The position numbers were made by a program, and so were the translations under genes. A stretch of DNA of 64,000 nucleotides from Bacteroidota bacterium (GTDB lineage: Bacteria > Bacteroidota > Bacteroidia > Flavobacteriales > Flavobacteriaceae): assembly GCA_023434025.1 (NCBI GenBank), contig JAEYTL010000023.1, forward strand, positions 1 through 64,000. The letters are read 5' to 3'. How positions within the stretch are numbered: position 1 is the first letter of the stretch; each line of letters opens with the position of its first letter. The notes under the pieces were generated by a model, which saw only the letters and a list, made by a program, of their open reading frames with translations, had not been told where the DNA came from and did no database searches. Shown piece by piece: positions 9,008 through 17,678 of the stretch.

Positions 9008-9949
9008 ATGAGTACAAAAATTCTAATCATAGGAGCGTGCGGTCAAATAGGTACCGAATTAACGCAACAATTACGCAAACTTTACGGAACAGATAATGTA
9101 ATTGCCTCAGACATCCGAAAACTGAATAATGATGTAGTGAATGACGGTATTTTTGAAGTTTTAAATGCGTTAGATTTTAATCAGATAGAACATATCATTG
9201 AAAAATATCGGGTAGAAGAGGTCTATTTAATGGCAGCTCTGCTATCGGCTACAGCTGAAAAAAACCCTGCTTTTGCATGGGACTTGAATATGAATTCCCT
9301 TTTTCATGTGTTGAATCTGGCCAAAGCAGGAAAAATAAAAAAAATATTTTGGCCATCCAGTATTGCTGTTTTTGGTCCCACTACCCCCAGAGAAAACACG
9401 CCTCAATATACGATTATGGAACCTACCACCGTGTATGGGATTTCGAAACAATCCGGCGAAAGATGGTGTGAGTATTACCACAATATTTTTGGCGTAGATG
9501 TAAGAAGTGTCCGTTATCCGGGTTTAATCAGCTGGTCAACACCACCGGGAGGAGGAACAACGGATTATGCTGTTGACATTTACCACAAAGCGTTAAGTGA
9601 TGAAAAATTTGAGTGTTTTTTGTCTGAAGAGACACGTTTACCAATGATGTATATGGATGATGCCATCAGAGCCACCATCGAAATCATGCAGGCTCCGGCA
9701 GAAAACATTAAAATCCGTTCGTCTTATAATTTGTCCGGCATAAGTTTTACACCCAAAGAAATCGCAGCTGAAATTAAAAAGCATATCCCTGATTTTACAA
9801 TATCTTATCAACCTGATTTCCGTCAGAAAATAGCTGACAGCTGGCCGGGTTCTATTGATGATTCTGCCGCCCGGACCGATTGGGGCTGGAAACATCATTT
9901 TGATATGACCCGGATGACGGTAGAAATGTTGGAAAACCTTAAAAAATAA
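9008..9949 (+). CDS. L-threonine 3-dehydrogenase, SDR (GalE-like) type
   Basis: 313 aa. Predicted to oxidise L-threonine to 2-amino-3-oxobutyrate with NAD+. It has the Rossmann motif GACGQIG at residues 8-14, the SSIAVFGP strand, and the catalytic YGISK (YxxxK). The sequence is very similar to the short-chain TDH type known from Flavobacterium frigidimaris and differs from the zinc-dependent MDR enzyme of E. coli. The next enzyme of the pathway, Kbl, lies at 59.7 kb, so the pair is not an operon. The gene has its own promoter and a hairpin after its stop. Confidence 0.9.
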   Translation: MSTKILIIGACGQIGTELTQQLRKLYGTDNVIASDIRKLNNDVVNDGIFEVLNALDFNQIEHIIEKYRVEEVYLMAALLSATAEKNPAFAWDLNMNSLFHVLNLAKAGKIKKIFWPSSIAVFGPTTPRENTPQYTIMEPTTVYGISKQSGERWCEYYHNIFGVDVRSVRYPGLISWSTPPGGGTTDYAVDIYHKALSDEKFECFLSEETRLPMMYMDDAIRATIEIMQAPAENIKIRSSYNLSGISFTPKEIAAEIKKHIPDFTISYQPDFRQKIADSWPGSIDDSAARTDWGWKHHFDMTRMTVEMLENLKK

Positions 9950-9950
9950 A

Positions 9951-9983
9951 GAATCACCACCTCAATGAAAAGAGTGGTGATTC
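9951..9983 (-). terminator. Hairpin terminator between threonine dehydrogenase and haemoglobin-like gene
   Basis: Perfect 10-bp stem GAATCACCAC (9951-9960) / GTGGTGATTC (974-983 of the same kilobase). On the minus strand the stem is followed by TTTATTTTTT, so it best serves the minus-strand haemoglobin-like operon. There is no T-run on the plus strand. Confidence 0.7.
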
Positions 9984-10006
9984 AGCACAGTTAAGTAGGA
10001 GATATG

Positions 10007-10591
10007 TTATTCCTGAACAATAGGTGCCCGGAGTGATTCTAAAACCTCAACAACTTCGCCAATTAATACCGGGTCGGTTACACCGTTTAATCCGGCAGCA
10101 GCCCCAACATAGCCGATAAACTTATCATAATCGGCATTGTTTGCTTTGACTCCCATTCTCGGATTTCGTGCGGGGTCATGAGCTGCTACCATACCAAGAC
10201 CGGAATAGGTGTTTGTTGCACCGCCACCGGTATTGGCGGAGAAAAAGTCAGTCAGGTTTTTACTCAGCACGGCAACATTGGTTGTGTTTCCGCCGGAAAC
10301 TTCCCCAACAATAGGAGCAAAATGAGCACCTAAATTTCCTTCTGAACCAGCTACAATGTCGGCAACAATAAGTGTTATGGTGCTGTCAACCACAGAGCGG
10401 TAAGACAACCTGCCCTGTTCAATCATTTGACCGGGATTGTTTGGGTCTGAAACCTTGGTAAAGCCACCCAGTTTTTGATATAGGGTTAACTCGGCAGGTG
10501 GAGTGGCGTCATCGTCGTCACTACAAGAAACATAAGCGAATCCTGTAAAAAGAAAGAGAGCAAAAAGGGATAATTTTGATAAATGTTTCAT
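10007..10591 (-). CDS. Putative lipoprotein with truncated-haemoglobin (group I-like) domain
   Basis: 194 aa from ATG 10591. The signal peptide ends in a lipobox with Cys23 followed by Ser and four Asp. The mature part follows a truncated-haemoglobin pattern: LYQKLGG at residues 37-43 (usual N-terminus of the fold), LGAHFAP, KNLTDFFS, then YSGLGMVAAH with His138 in the position of the proximal F8 His, and a final helix LIGEVVEVLESLR. It is longer than cytoplasmic trHbs, with loop insertions around 45-60 and 139-155. Haem binding and envelope location are inferences. It is the last gene after the HMA-like protein (16-nt gap) and precedes a terminator. Confidence 0.6.
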   Translation of the reverse strand: MKHLSKLSLFALFLFTGFAYVSCSDDDDATPPAELTLYQKLGGFTKVSDPNNPGQMIEQGRLSYRSVVDSTITLIVADIVAGSEGNLGAHFAPIVGEVSGGNTTNVAVLSKNLTDFFSANTGGGATNTYSGLGMVAAHDPARNPRMGVKANNADYDKFIGYVGAAAGLNGVTDPVLIGEVVEVLESLRAPIVQE

Positions 10592-10607
10592 AACAATTGT
10601 ATTTAGG

Positions 10608-11045
10608 TTAATTAAAAATTCGTTGAATACCTCTGGAAAATTTATAACCAAAGCTATTGGTGTTCATAGCGGGGCAAACTTTCTTAGATGCTGATTCTTC
10701 TGAAATAACAAATCGCTCTGCCTGATAGTTTCCTTTGGCAGCAAGTTGTGTGAAAACTTGTTCAGCATTGACAATGCGGTTGTCATGAAAGTAAACAACC
10801 ACACCTTTTTCAGGTACAATCCTGATGTTTTTTACCCCGTTGATTGATTTAAGATTTTGGTGGACTTCTTTTGATTTTAGTGAATCAAGTGGCTCTTTGA
10901 AGTCAATTCTGCTGATTTGAAGTGTAGCATTGTCAATCTCAACCGGTTTGGCTGTGGCGATGTGAACAACTAATATTACAAAAAGCAGGAATACAATTCC
11001 GGCAATGCTTCCTAATAAGAGTTTAGCTTTTCTGTTGATTTTCAT
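10608..11045 (-). CDS. Membrane-anchored HMA-like protein with C-terminal CPxM motif
   Basis: 145 aa. A single transmembrane anchor spans residues 9-31, followed by a ~75-residue domain (VHQNLKSINGVKNIRIVPEK, GVVVYF) with the beta-alpha-beta look of a heavy-metal-associated domain but no CxxC. Near the C-terminus is CPAM (Cys124-Met127). A Cys/Met pair next to a predicted haem protein suggests copper or haem handling, which is inference. I use ATG 11045; a TTG two codons upstream is in frame. It lies 16 nt upstream of the haemoglobin-like gene on the same strand, so they are probably co-transcribed. Confidence 0.6.
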   Translation of the reverse strand: MKINRKAKLLLGSIAGIVFLLFVILVVHIATAKPVEIDNATLQISRIDFKEPLDSLKSKEVHQNLKSINGVKNIRIVPEKGVVVYFHDNRIVNAEQVFTQLAAKGNYQAERFVISEESASKKVCPAMNTNSFGYKFSRGIQRIFN

Positions 11046-11113
11046 AACCAAGAATTTTGAGTTTGTTCTTCTTAGTTACGAAAAAAGTTCCGGTATGGTT
11101 TTTTATAAAAGAA

Positions 11114-11608
11114 TTATTTTTTTGACTTTAATTTTTGAATATAACGGGTTTCAATAGAATCTTTAATAGCTATAACTTCTTTTGACTTTTCATTTGGAAC
11201 GGTCATAGAAAGAACATAATGCTTGATTTTCCATTTTCCGTTCACTTTTTCTAAAACACCGGAACCTCTGCAGATTTTGAACGAGGTATCCAGTAATTCA
11301 TCAAACCAGGCTATGGTATTGTTCTTGTCAACATAAATATTACGTTCCAACGGATAGAACGTCCATGCTTTTCCTCTGTCAAAATAAGGCTTTGAAAAGG
11401 CCTCAAAATCTCTTCTGTTCCAGTTTTCGGAGGCATCTGTTCCGATAAAAACAGCATCATCGGACATCAAACTAAAATAATGATCAAAATTAGCTTCGGC
11501 AGCAGCTTTATGCCATTGATTTATAACAGAATCAATTTCTTTTTTTTCTTGCTGGGAGTTAGAAGGAATACTAAAAACAATAAGTAAGAGAATAAAAAAT
11601 AGTTTCAT
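11114..11608 (-). CDS. Exported SnoaL/NTF2-like protein
   Basis: 164 aa with an N-terminal signal peptide (cleavage near SNSQQ, no lipobox). The mature part matches the NTF2-like/SnoaL_3 pattern: an initial helix IDSVINQWHKAAAEANFDHY, then FSLMSDDAVFIGTDASENW, AWFDE and GSGVLEKVNGKWKIKHYVLS. Such domains form a cone-shaped pocket used for small-ligand binding or catalysis; the substrate is unknown. It is followed 68 nt later on the same strand by the HMA-like gene and may belong to that transcript. Confidence 0.75.
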   Translation of the reverse strand: MKLFFILLLIVFSIPSNSQQEKKEIDSVINQWHKAAAEANFDHYFSLMSDDAVFIGTDASENWNRRDFEAFSKPYFDRGKAWTFYPLERNIYVDKNNTIAWFDELLDTSFKICRGSGVLEKVNGKWKIKHYVLSMTVPNEKSKEVIAIKDSIETRYIQKLKSKK

Positions 11609-11634
11609 CTGAATTTGTTTTGAACATTAAAGAT

Positions 11635-11669
11635 ACAAAAAAAGAGCACCAAAACCGGAAGTGCTCTTT
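11635..11669 (-). terminator. Rho-independent terminator after the sigma/barrel operon
   Basis: 9-bp stem AAAGAGCAC (11641-11649) / GTGCTCTTT (11661-11669). On the minus strand it ends in a run of T (the A-run before 11641), fitting termination of the 11761-13844 operon. It also has T residues on the plus side. Confidence 0.75.
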
Positions 11670-11760
11670 TTCCTTTGTTATTACTGATGGCAACAAAAGT
11701 AATAACGAACTTAACTAAAAAACTAAAACATAATAAGCCAAACCAACTAAAGCTTATTTA

Positions 11761-13305
11761 TTAAAACCGGTAGCTTATACCGGAGTATAATCCGATAAAA
11801 TAAGGTTTAAATCCTCCGTCATTGCTGCTGAATGTATTAAACTGATATTTGAATGTAGGTTCAAAATTTGCCTGAAACGATTTCAAGAAACGATAACGGA
11901 AGCCAAGCCCAACATTACTGCTAAAGTGAACGGGATTCAGGTTGTTGGCTTTTTCCAATTCGATAGCCAGCCCGTCAGAAACGACCATTAAACCATTGTC
12001 GTTGAGTAACAGCGTGCTGAACCCGCCAATAACATCAATGCTGAATTTTTTATTAATAATTTTATAAGATAATTCGAGTGGAATTTCAAAATAATCCATT
12101 CGTTGTTCAATTGAACCGTACTTTTTCCAGTTCATCGTTTGGTCATTACTGATGTTTTGTACAATAATGACGGATTCATTGGATGCGTTAACAGAGTTTA
12201 GGCCGGCTGTTTCTCTGCCTTCCAATCCCGCAAAAAACTCAATACCATTTGTCATGTATTCAAAATTTACTCGGTTCAGACCGGTTCTGAGCGTTACTCG
12301 TTTATTGAGGTCATAATTTAGTCCGATTCCGTAACTCAGGGTGTTTTGATAGTCTTTGGAATTGTTTGCAAACTGTTCGTCAATCGGAGAACCGTTGGAA
12401 GATGAACCTAAATAAACAGGGGCAATATTTGAGGTAATCTGCCATTTGTTCTCTTTAGGTTCAACTTTAGGTTTTTGATCTTTTTCTTTTTCTTTTAGCA
12501 ATTCTCCCAACGTATTCAATTCTTCGTTTGTTGCCATTAGCGTTGCAACAGCGGCAGAATCGATTTTATTTTTATCACTTGCTTTAGACGAAAAATCTTC
12601 TAATACAAATTGTTTGTCATTTTTAATGATGTTGTTTTCACCCGTAATGCCGGATTTGTTTTTTTCGGAATTTGTTTTATCATTTGCTTCCTGACTGTTT
12701 GAACCCGCAATAGCTGCTTCTGTTTCAAAATTTGTTTTTGTCTTCTGCTTGGTTGAATTGTTAACCAATCCGGAATCGTTGTTTTTATTCTGCTTGCTTT
12801 TATTTTCCCCTTTTTCTGAAGAGTTTGAGACTAGTTCTGTGCGTTCCTTTTTACTTGTTATATTGTTTTGAACTTCTTTCTGTGATGGTTTTTCCGGGTT
12901 TGAATTTTCATCAGCAACGGTTTTATTTGTTGAAAATGACGGTTTCTCATTGACCGAATTATTTTTATTCAAATCTTCGTCAGAGGTATTCAGTTGACCT
13001 GGAGTGTTTTTGTCATTTGAATCAACAACACGGTTTTTATTCGTTAGAGGGTTTGTTGTTTCTTCAATTACAATCGGATTTGTTGGTTCAGTTTTTGAAT
13101 GATTCAAGAGAGCCCGTGTTCCCAAAAATCCAAAAACGAATAATGCTGCTACACCTGAAAGCTTATACCAGAGCGGAATGGTTCTCCTTTTTTTCTTTTG
13201 GCTTAGTGCTGCTTCGATGTTTTTCCAGGCAATTTCAGGCGGAATTTCTTCAAAGTCCTTGAATCGCTCTTGAAACAACCGGTCTAAATTCTTTTTATCT
13301 TTCAT
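11761..13305 (-). CDS. Beta-barrel protein with anti-sigma-like N-terminus
   Basis: 514 aa in three parts. Residues 1-40 are charged and anti-sigma-like (LDRLFQERFKDFEEIPPEIAW), followed by one transmembrane helix at about 44-65. Residues ~70-280 are low complexity, rich in Asn, Lys, Ser, Glu and Thr, and presumably span the periplasm. Residues ~290-514 are an outer-membrane beta-barrel of the PorT/OmpW-like kind, ending in the aromatic signal YSGISYRF. The start ATG overlaps the TGA stop of the ECF sigma gene by 4 nt, so the two are translationally coupled. A membrane-spanning sigma-control role is inferred from this layout, which recurs in Bacteroidota. Confidence 0.75.
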   Translation of the reverse strand: MKDKKNLDRLFQERFKDFEEIPPEIAWKNIEAALSQKKKRRTIPLWYKLSGVAALFVFGFLGTRALLNHSKTEPTNPIVIEETTNPLTNKNRVVDSNDKNTPGQLNTSDEDLNKNNSVNEKPSFSTNKTVADENSNPEKPSQKEVQNNITSKKERTELVSNSSEKGENKSKQNKNNDSGLVNNSTKQKTKTNFETEAAIAGSNSQEANDKTNSEKNKSGITGENNIIKNDKQFVLEDFSSKASDKNKIDSAAVATLMATNEELNTLGELLKEKEKDQKPKVEPKENKWQITSNIAPVYLGSSSNGSPIDEQFANNSKDYQNTLSYGIGLNYDLNKRVTLRTGLNRVNFEYMTNGIEFFAGLEGRETAGLNSVNASNESVIIVQNISNDQTMNWKKYGSIEQRMDYFEIPLELSYKIINKKFSIDVIGGFSTLLLNDNGLMVVSDGLAIELEKANNLNPVHFSSNVGLGFRYRFLKSFQANFEPTFKYQFNTFSSNDGGFKPYFIGLYSGISYRF

Positions 13306-13844
13306 TTGGCTTCATTCATTTCATTAGATGCCCTGTGTTCTATTTTTTCTTTTAAAATCGCCCTTGCCCTGGATAGATTTGATTTGGATGTTCCCTCTGA
13401 AATATTAAGCATGGCTGATATTTCCTTATGCGAATAATTGTCCAGAACATACAAATTGAAGACTAAACGATATTTATCCGGTAATTCCTGAATTATTTTT
13501 ATCAAAAATTCCATAGATACGGTTTCTTCATCCATTTCTACATCAACCACGTCAGGATAATTTTCCGAAACAATTTCGAAAACACCTTGTGTTCGGTATT
13601 TTTGAAGAATATTGTTAATCATTACTCTTTTTGTCCACCCTTCAAAAGACCCTTTAAAATCAAATTGATGAATTTTATCAAAAATAATTAAAAACCCATC
13701 TTGCAAATTGTCTTGAGCTTCGGCATAATTTTTTGAATACTTAATGCACACACTGAACAATTTGGGAGATAATAATCTGAATAATTGTTCTTGTGCCTTA
13801 GTATTGTTGCTTTTGCATTCATGTATGAGTAACTCTAAACTCAC
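13302..13844 (-). CDS. ECF-type RNA polymerase sigma factor
   Basis: 180 aa. Region 2 (LLSPKLFSVCIKYSKNYAEAQDNLQDGFLIIF split over the first 60 residues, then FKGSFEGWTKRVMINN) and region 4 (LPDKYRLVFNLYVLDNYSHK, then EISAMLNISEGTSKSNLSRA) are complete and regions 1 and 3 are absent, as in ECF sigma-70 proteins. The start appears to be GTG at 13844. It overlaps the downstream barrel/anti-sigma-like gene, its likely regulator. The stress or substrate sensed is unknown. Confidence 0.9.
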   Translation of the reverse strand: MSLELLIHECKSNNTKAQEQLFRLLSPKLFSVCIKYSKNYAEAQDNLQDGFLIIFDKIHQFDFKGSFEGWTKRVMINNILQKYRTQGVFEIVSENYPDVVDVEMDEETVSMEFLIKIIQELPDKYRLVFNLYVLDNYSHKEISAMLNISEGTSKSNLSRARAILKEKIEHRASNEMNEAK

Positions 13845-13866
13845 CGGCTATGGTTTCTTTTTTTAA

Positions 13867-14286
13867 TTAATTTCTTACCGGAATTTCTACTTCTTCAAAA
13901 ATATTGTTTCCCTCTTCGTCTTTTCCTTTATAAAATTTAAACAAGTAGGTTTCAGTATTAATAACTTGAAAATTTACATTGACGTCCCAAACTTCGTTTT
14001 CATTTTCTTCATACGGGACACAATTTCCGTTAACGACCAGGCTTTGAATGGCAAATGTGCGTTCGTTTAAATAACGGTCAAAATAAATACCTCCGTATGA
14101 GTGACAGGTTGTCGGATATTTAAAGAATAACTTAATTTGATACGTGCTTCCAAAATCAAATGTGTCCGGAACGGTAAAACTATCTATCGGAAGGACTTCA
14201 TAATAATAGTTCGGACCATGATCATCATCAAGAGAACAAGAGACTAAGCTGATGGTTAATAAAAATAATAAGGCAATCTTTTTCAT
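13867..14286 (-). CDS. Small lipoprotein, unknown function
   Basis: 139 aa with a clear lipobox (LVSC) followed by acidic residues (SLDDDHG), a common outer-membrane lipoprotein pattern in this phylum. The mature part is beta-rich with three Cys (positions in TTCHSYGG and GNCVPY, plus the lipid Cys), so a disulphide is possible. No family recognised. It lies 22 nt upstream of the sigma-factor gene on the same strand and may share its transcript. Confidence 0.7.
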   Translation of the reverse strand: MKKIALLFLLTISLVSCSLDDDHGPNYYYEVLPIDSFTVPDTFDFGSTYQIKLFFKYPTTCHSYGGIYFDRYLNERTFAIQSLVVNGNCVPYEENENEVWDVNVNFQVINTETYLFKFYKGKDEEGNNIFEEVEIPVRN

Positions 14287-14345
14287 GTAAATTAATATTA
14301 TAAGCAGTAGATGACATAAAATTAAAAAGGTTGCGTTTCAGGCAC

Positions 14346-14369
14346 AAAAAAACCCGAAAAAATCGGGTT
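14346..14369 (-). terminator. Rho-independent terminator of recA
   Basis: Stem AACCCGA (14351-14357) / TCGGGTT (14363-14369) with an A-rich loop. On the minus strand it is followed by seven T. It lies just after the recA stop. Confidence 0.85.
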
Positions 14370-14375
14370 TTAGTT

Positions 14376-15377
14376 TTATTCAGTTTCTTTGATTTTTTCT
14401 TTGATTTTTTCTTCCAGTTCATCCGCTAACTCCGGATTGTCTTTAATCAGTGCTTTTACGGCATCACGTCCTTGTCCGAGTTTTGTTTCACCATAGCTGA
14501 ACCATGATCCTGCTTTTTTGATGATTTCAAACTCAACGGCCAAATCAAGAATTTCTCCGGTTTTAGAAACGCCTTCGCCGTACATAATATCAAACTCGGC
14601 TGTTTTGAACGGAGGTGCAACCTTGTTTTTAACCACTTTTACTTTGGTTCGGTTACCGACTACATTTTCGCCGTCTTTAATCTGAGAAGACCTTCTGATG
14701 TCTAATCGAACAGAAGCATAGAATTTTAACGCATTTCCACCAGTGGTTGTTTCCGGATTACCGAACATTACCCCGATTTTTTCACGCAATTGGTTAATGA
14801 AAAACACGGTACAATGGGTTTTACTGATGGTAGCTGTCAGTTTTCTTAATGCTTGCGACATCAAACGGGCGTGTAATCCCATTTTAGAGTCACCCATTTC
14901 GCCTTCAATTTCACTTTTAGGTGTTAAAGCGGCAACGGAGTCAATAACAACAATATCAATGGCACCGGAGCGAATCAAATTTTCGGCAATTTCCAGAGCT
15001 TGCTCTCCATTATCGGGTTGCGAAATGATTAAATTTTCGATGTCAACCCCTAACTTTTCGGCATAATGACGGTCAAAAGCATGTTCAGCATCAATAAAGG
15101 CCGCAATTCCGCCGGCTTTTTGAGCTTCAGCTATTGCATGAAGGGTTAAAGTAGTTTTTCCTGAAGATTCCGGGCCATATATCTCTATAATTCTGCCTTT
15201 CGGATAACCGTTCACGCCTAATGCCAGATCGAGACCTAACGAGCCTGAAGAAATCGTTTCTACTTCTTCAATGGCTTTGTCTCCCATTTTCATTACAGTA
15301 CCTTTTCCGTAGGTTTTATCAAGTTTGTCTAACGTTAATTGCAGGGCTTTTAGTTTGGCTTCTTTTTCTGAACTCAT
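14376..15377 (-). CDS. recA: Recombinase RecA
   Basis: 333 aa from ATG 15377 (MSSEKEAK); an upstream in-frame start at 15401 is less likely. RecA forms filaments on single-stranded DNA and drives homologous pairing and the SOS response. Walker A GPESSGKT is at residues 68-75. Also present are the Walker B strand IVVIDSVAALTP, the L1/L2 region with FINQLREKIGVMFGNPETTT and GGNALKFYAS, and a short acidic-basic C-terminus. Single gene with its own terminator. I see no clear LexA-type box upstream. Confidence 0.98.
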   Translation of the reverse strand: MSSEKEAKLKALQLTLDKLDKTYGKGTVMKMGDKAIEEVETISSGSLGLDLALGVNGYPKGRIIEIYGPESSGKTTLTLHAIAEAQKAGGIAAFIDAEHAFDRHYAEKLGVDIENLIISQPDNGEQALEIAENLIRSGAIDIVVIDSVAALTPKSEIEGEMGDSKMGLHARLMSQALRKLTATISKTHCTVFFINQLREKIGVMFGNPETTTGGNALKFYASVRLDIRRSSQIKDGENVVGNRTKVKVVKNKVAPPFKTAEFDIMYGEGVSKTGEILDLAVEFEIIKKAGSWFSYGETKLGQGRDAVKALIKDNPELADELEEKIKEKIKETE

Positions 15378-15487
15378 AATATTTGGCTTTACTTTATACA
15401 ATTGTTTCGGTAAAAGTACTTTTTTTTTTGTTGTGTTAATAAATTATTTTTCCACAAAAAGAAAACAGTGAAGTGGATTCGATTTCA

Positions 15488-15495
15488 TACTTTTG
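15488..15495 (+). promoter_or_regulatory. Candidate -7 element (TACTTTTG) of the plsC operon
   Basis: TAnnTTTG match ending 20 nt before ATG 15515. It lies downstream of another possible start at 15473, which argues against that start. Confidence 0.5.
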
Positions 15496-15514
15496 CAATC
15501 ATTCCGAAAATGCG

Positions 15515-16249
15515 ATGCACAGATTTATATCATATCCGATCTCTTTAATTTACTACCTCACTTTTGGGCTATTTCTTTGTGTTTTTCATCCTGTACAATG
15601 GTTTTGTTTTAATGTTTTTGGTTATCAGGCACATAAAAAGAGTGTTGATTATTTGAATTTTTTTCTGGTCAGAAGCACACATATTCTCGGTACAACATAT
15701 GAGTTTCAGAACCGTGAAAAACTGCCGCAAGGTGTTCCGTTGATTATTGTGGCAAATCACCAGAGTTTATATGACATCCCTCCCATTATATGGTTTATGC
15801 GACGATGGCATCCGAAATTCATCAGTAAAAAAGAATTGGGAAAGGGAATTCCGAGTGTTTCATACAATTTAAGGCACGGAGGTTCCGTTTTAATAGACCG
15901 GAAAGATCCCAAACAAGCATTGCCTGTTATTAAACAGATGGCAGAATATATTGAAAAAAATAATCGTTCCGCAGTTATTTTTCCGGAAGGAACCCGTAGC
16001 AAAACAGGTGCTCCGAAGAAGTTTTCGGAAAACGGACTGAAGATTTTATGCAAATATGCTCCTTCGGCATATATTGTGCCGGTTTCGATTAATAATTCGT
16101 GGAAAATGGTTCGTTTCGGTTCGTTTCCTATGGGGTTGGGTAATCGGTTAACATTTACTATTCAGGAGCCTTTTGCAATTAAAGGGATTCCGTTTGAAGA
16201 AATAATGCAACGTACAGAAAATGCCGTGGTTAGCGGAATAAAAAATTAA
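15515..16249 (+). CDS. plsC: 1-acyl-sn-glycerol-3-phosphate acyltransferase
   Basis: 244 aa from ATG 15515. Converts lysophosphatidate to phosphatidate at the inner membrane. An N-terminal hydrophobic segment (SLIYYLTFGLFLCVF) is followed by acyltransferase motif I NHQSLYDIP (NHx4D) and motif III FPEGTRSKTG (EGTR). The start was chosen because a -7 element lies between it and the upstream in-frame ATG 15473. First gene of a four-gene plus-strand operon with gaps of 0-4 nt, together with an acyl-ACP desaturase, which fits membrane-lipid synthesis. Confidence 0.9.
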   Translation: MHRFISYPISLIYYLTFGLFLCVFHPVQWFCFNVFGYQAHKKSVDYLNFFLVRSTHILGTTYEFQNREKLPQGVPLIIVANHQSLYDIPPIIWFMRRWHPKFISKKELGKGIPSVSYNLRHGGSVLIDRKDPKQALPVIKQMAEYIEKNNRSAVIFPEGTRSKTGAPKKFSENGLKILCKYAPSAYIVPVSINNSWKMVRFGSFPMGLGNRLTFTIQEPFAIKGIPFEEIMQRTENAVVSGIKN

Positions 16250-16253
16250 AACT

Positions 16254-17243
16254 ATGTCGATAAAAAACATTCGTTTAGAAGTTATGCAGTTGTTGGAAAA
16301 AAAAGTGGATACTTTTATGAACGACTTTTTGATCCCTGTGGAAAAAATCTGGCAACCGTCTGATTTGTTGCCGGATTCTGAAAAAGAAACCTTTTTTGAG
16401 GATGTTACGGAACTGCGTGAAATTGCCAAGGAATTACCGTATGATTTTTGGGTGGTTTTGGTGGGTGATACCATTACTGAAGAAGCTTTGCCAACCTACG
16501 AATCGTGGTTAACTGAAGTGGAAGGTGTGGATAGCGAAGGCAGAAACGGTTGGTCTAAATGGGTAAAGCATTGGACTGGTGAAGAAAACCGTCACGGCGA
16601 TGTGTTGAACAAATATCTTTATTTGTCCGGACGGGTAAACATGCGTGAAATAGAAATGACAACCCAGCATTTGATTAATGATGGTTTTGACATCGGTACC
16701 GGAAAAGATCCGTATAAAAACTTTGTTTATACCAGTTTTCAGGAATTAGCCACCTATATTTCGCACAACCGGGTTTCACAAATTGCCAAAAAATTCGGCG
16801 ATAAGAAGTTATCCAAAATGTGTAAGCTCATTGCCGGTGACGAAATGCGTCATCATCATGCCTACAGTGAATTTATCAATCAGATTTTTAAAGTAGATCC
16901 GAGCGAAATGATGTTGGCGTTTCAGTATATGATGAAACAAAAAATTGTAATGCCGGCTCATTTCCTGCGTGAATCGGGTCAGAAAATCAGTTCTGCTTTT
17001 GAGCAGTTTTCCGATTCTGCCCAACGGATTGGTGTTTATACAGCCAACGACTATGTTGATATTCTTCAAAAACTAATCGAAAAATGGAATATTGATAAAA
17101 TTAACGGTTTAACCGATGAGGCGGAAAAAGCCCGTGATTATCTGATGAAACTTCCTGCCAGAATGGCCAAAATTTCGGAGCGGCTGATTATTCCGGAAAC
17201 CGGTCATGTGTTTAAATGGGTGCAACCTGCTTTAGTGAAATAA
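16254..17243 (+). CDS. Acyl-ACP desaturase (ferritin-like di-iron)
   Basis: 329 aa. Introduces a double bond into acyl chains carried on ACP, using a soluble di-iron centre and O2. The two ExxH iron motifs are present as EENRH and DEMRH, with further Glu ligands upstream of each. Length and motifs match the plant-type stearoyl-ACP desaturase family found in several bacteria. It lies 4 nt after plsC, so newly desaturated acyl groups may feed phosphatidate synthesis. The redox partner is not encoded here. Confidence 0.92.
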   Translation: MSIKNIRLEVMQLLEKKVDTFMNDFLIPVEKIWQPSDLLPDSEKETFFEDVTELREIAKELPYDFWVVLVGDTITEEALPTYESWLTEVEGVDSEGRNGWSKWVKHWTGEENRHGDVLNKYLYLSGRVNMREIEMTTQHLINDGFDIGTGKDPYKNFVYTSFQELATYISHNRVSQIAKKFGDKKLSKMCKLIAGDEMRHHHAYSEFINQIFKVDPSEMMLAFQYMMKQKIVMPAHFLRESGQKISSAFEQFSDSAQRIGVYTANDYVDILQKLIEKWNIDKINGLTDEAEKARDYLMKLPARMAKISERLIIPETGHVFKWVQPALVK

Positions 17244-17246
17244 ATC

Positions 17247-17678
17247 ATGAAAATCATCAAGCTTTTTTTGAGGTTAGCCATTGCTTTAAGTTTTTTGTCT
17301 GCTGTGGGAGACAGATTTGGTTTTTGGAGTAAAGAAATTTCAGTTTGGGGCAATTGGGAGAGTTTTTTGAGTTATACCCAATTGATAAATCCGTGGTTGC
17401 CGGAAAGCACAATTTCAATCGCCGGGTTGACGGCAACAATTTTAGAAATCATATTTGCCTTTTGTTTGATTATTGGTTTTAAAACGGAGTTTTTTGCCAA
17501 ATTAAGCGGGTTTTTACTTTTGCTTTTTGCCTTATCAATGAGTTTTTCTACCGGAATAAAAGGAGCATTTGATTATTCTGTTTTTAGTGCTGCGGCAGCG
17601 GCTTTTGCTTTAAGTACAATGCATGCTCATAAAAACTTAGAAGTAGATGTTTTATTGAATTCCCAAAAAACAGATTAG
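17247..17678 (+). CDS. DoxX family membrane protein
   Basis: 143 aa with four predicted transmembrane helices (about 5-22, 48-72, 77-97 and 105-122). The helix-1 motif LRLAIALSFLSAVGDRFG is typical of DoxX/DUF-type small membrane proteins. The function of most members is unknown; some affect redox homeostasis. Third gene of the plsC operon, starting 3 nt after the desaturase stop, so a supporting role in that redox reaction is a conceivable but untested inference. Confidence 0.7.
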   Translation: MKIIKLFLRLAIALSFLSAVGDRFGFWSKEISVWGNWESFLSYTQLINPWLPESTISIAGLTATILEIIFAFCLIIGFKTEFFAKLSGFLLLLFALSMSFSTGIKGAFDYSVFSAAAAAFALSTMHAHKNLEVDVLLNSQKTD

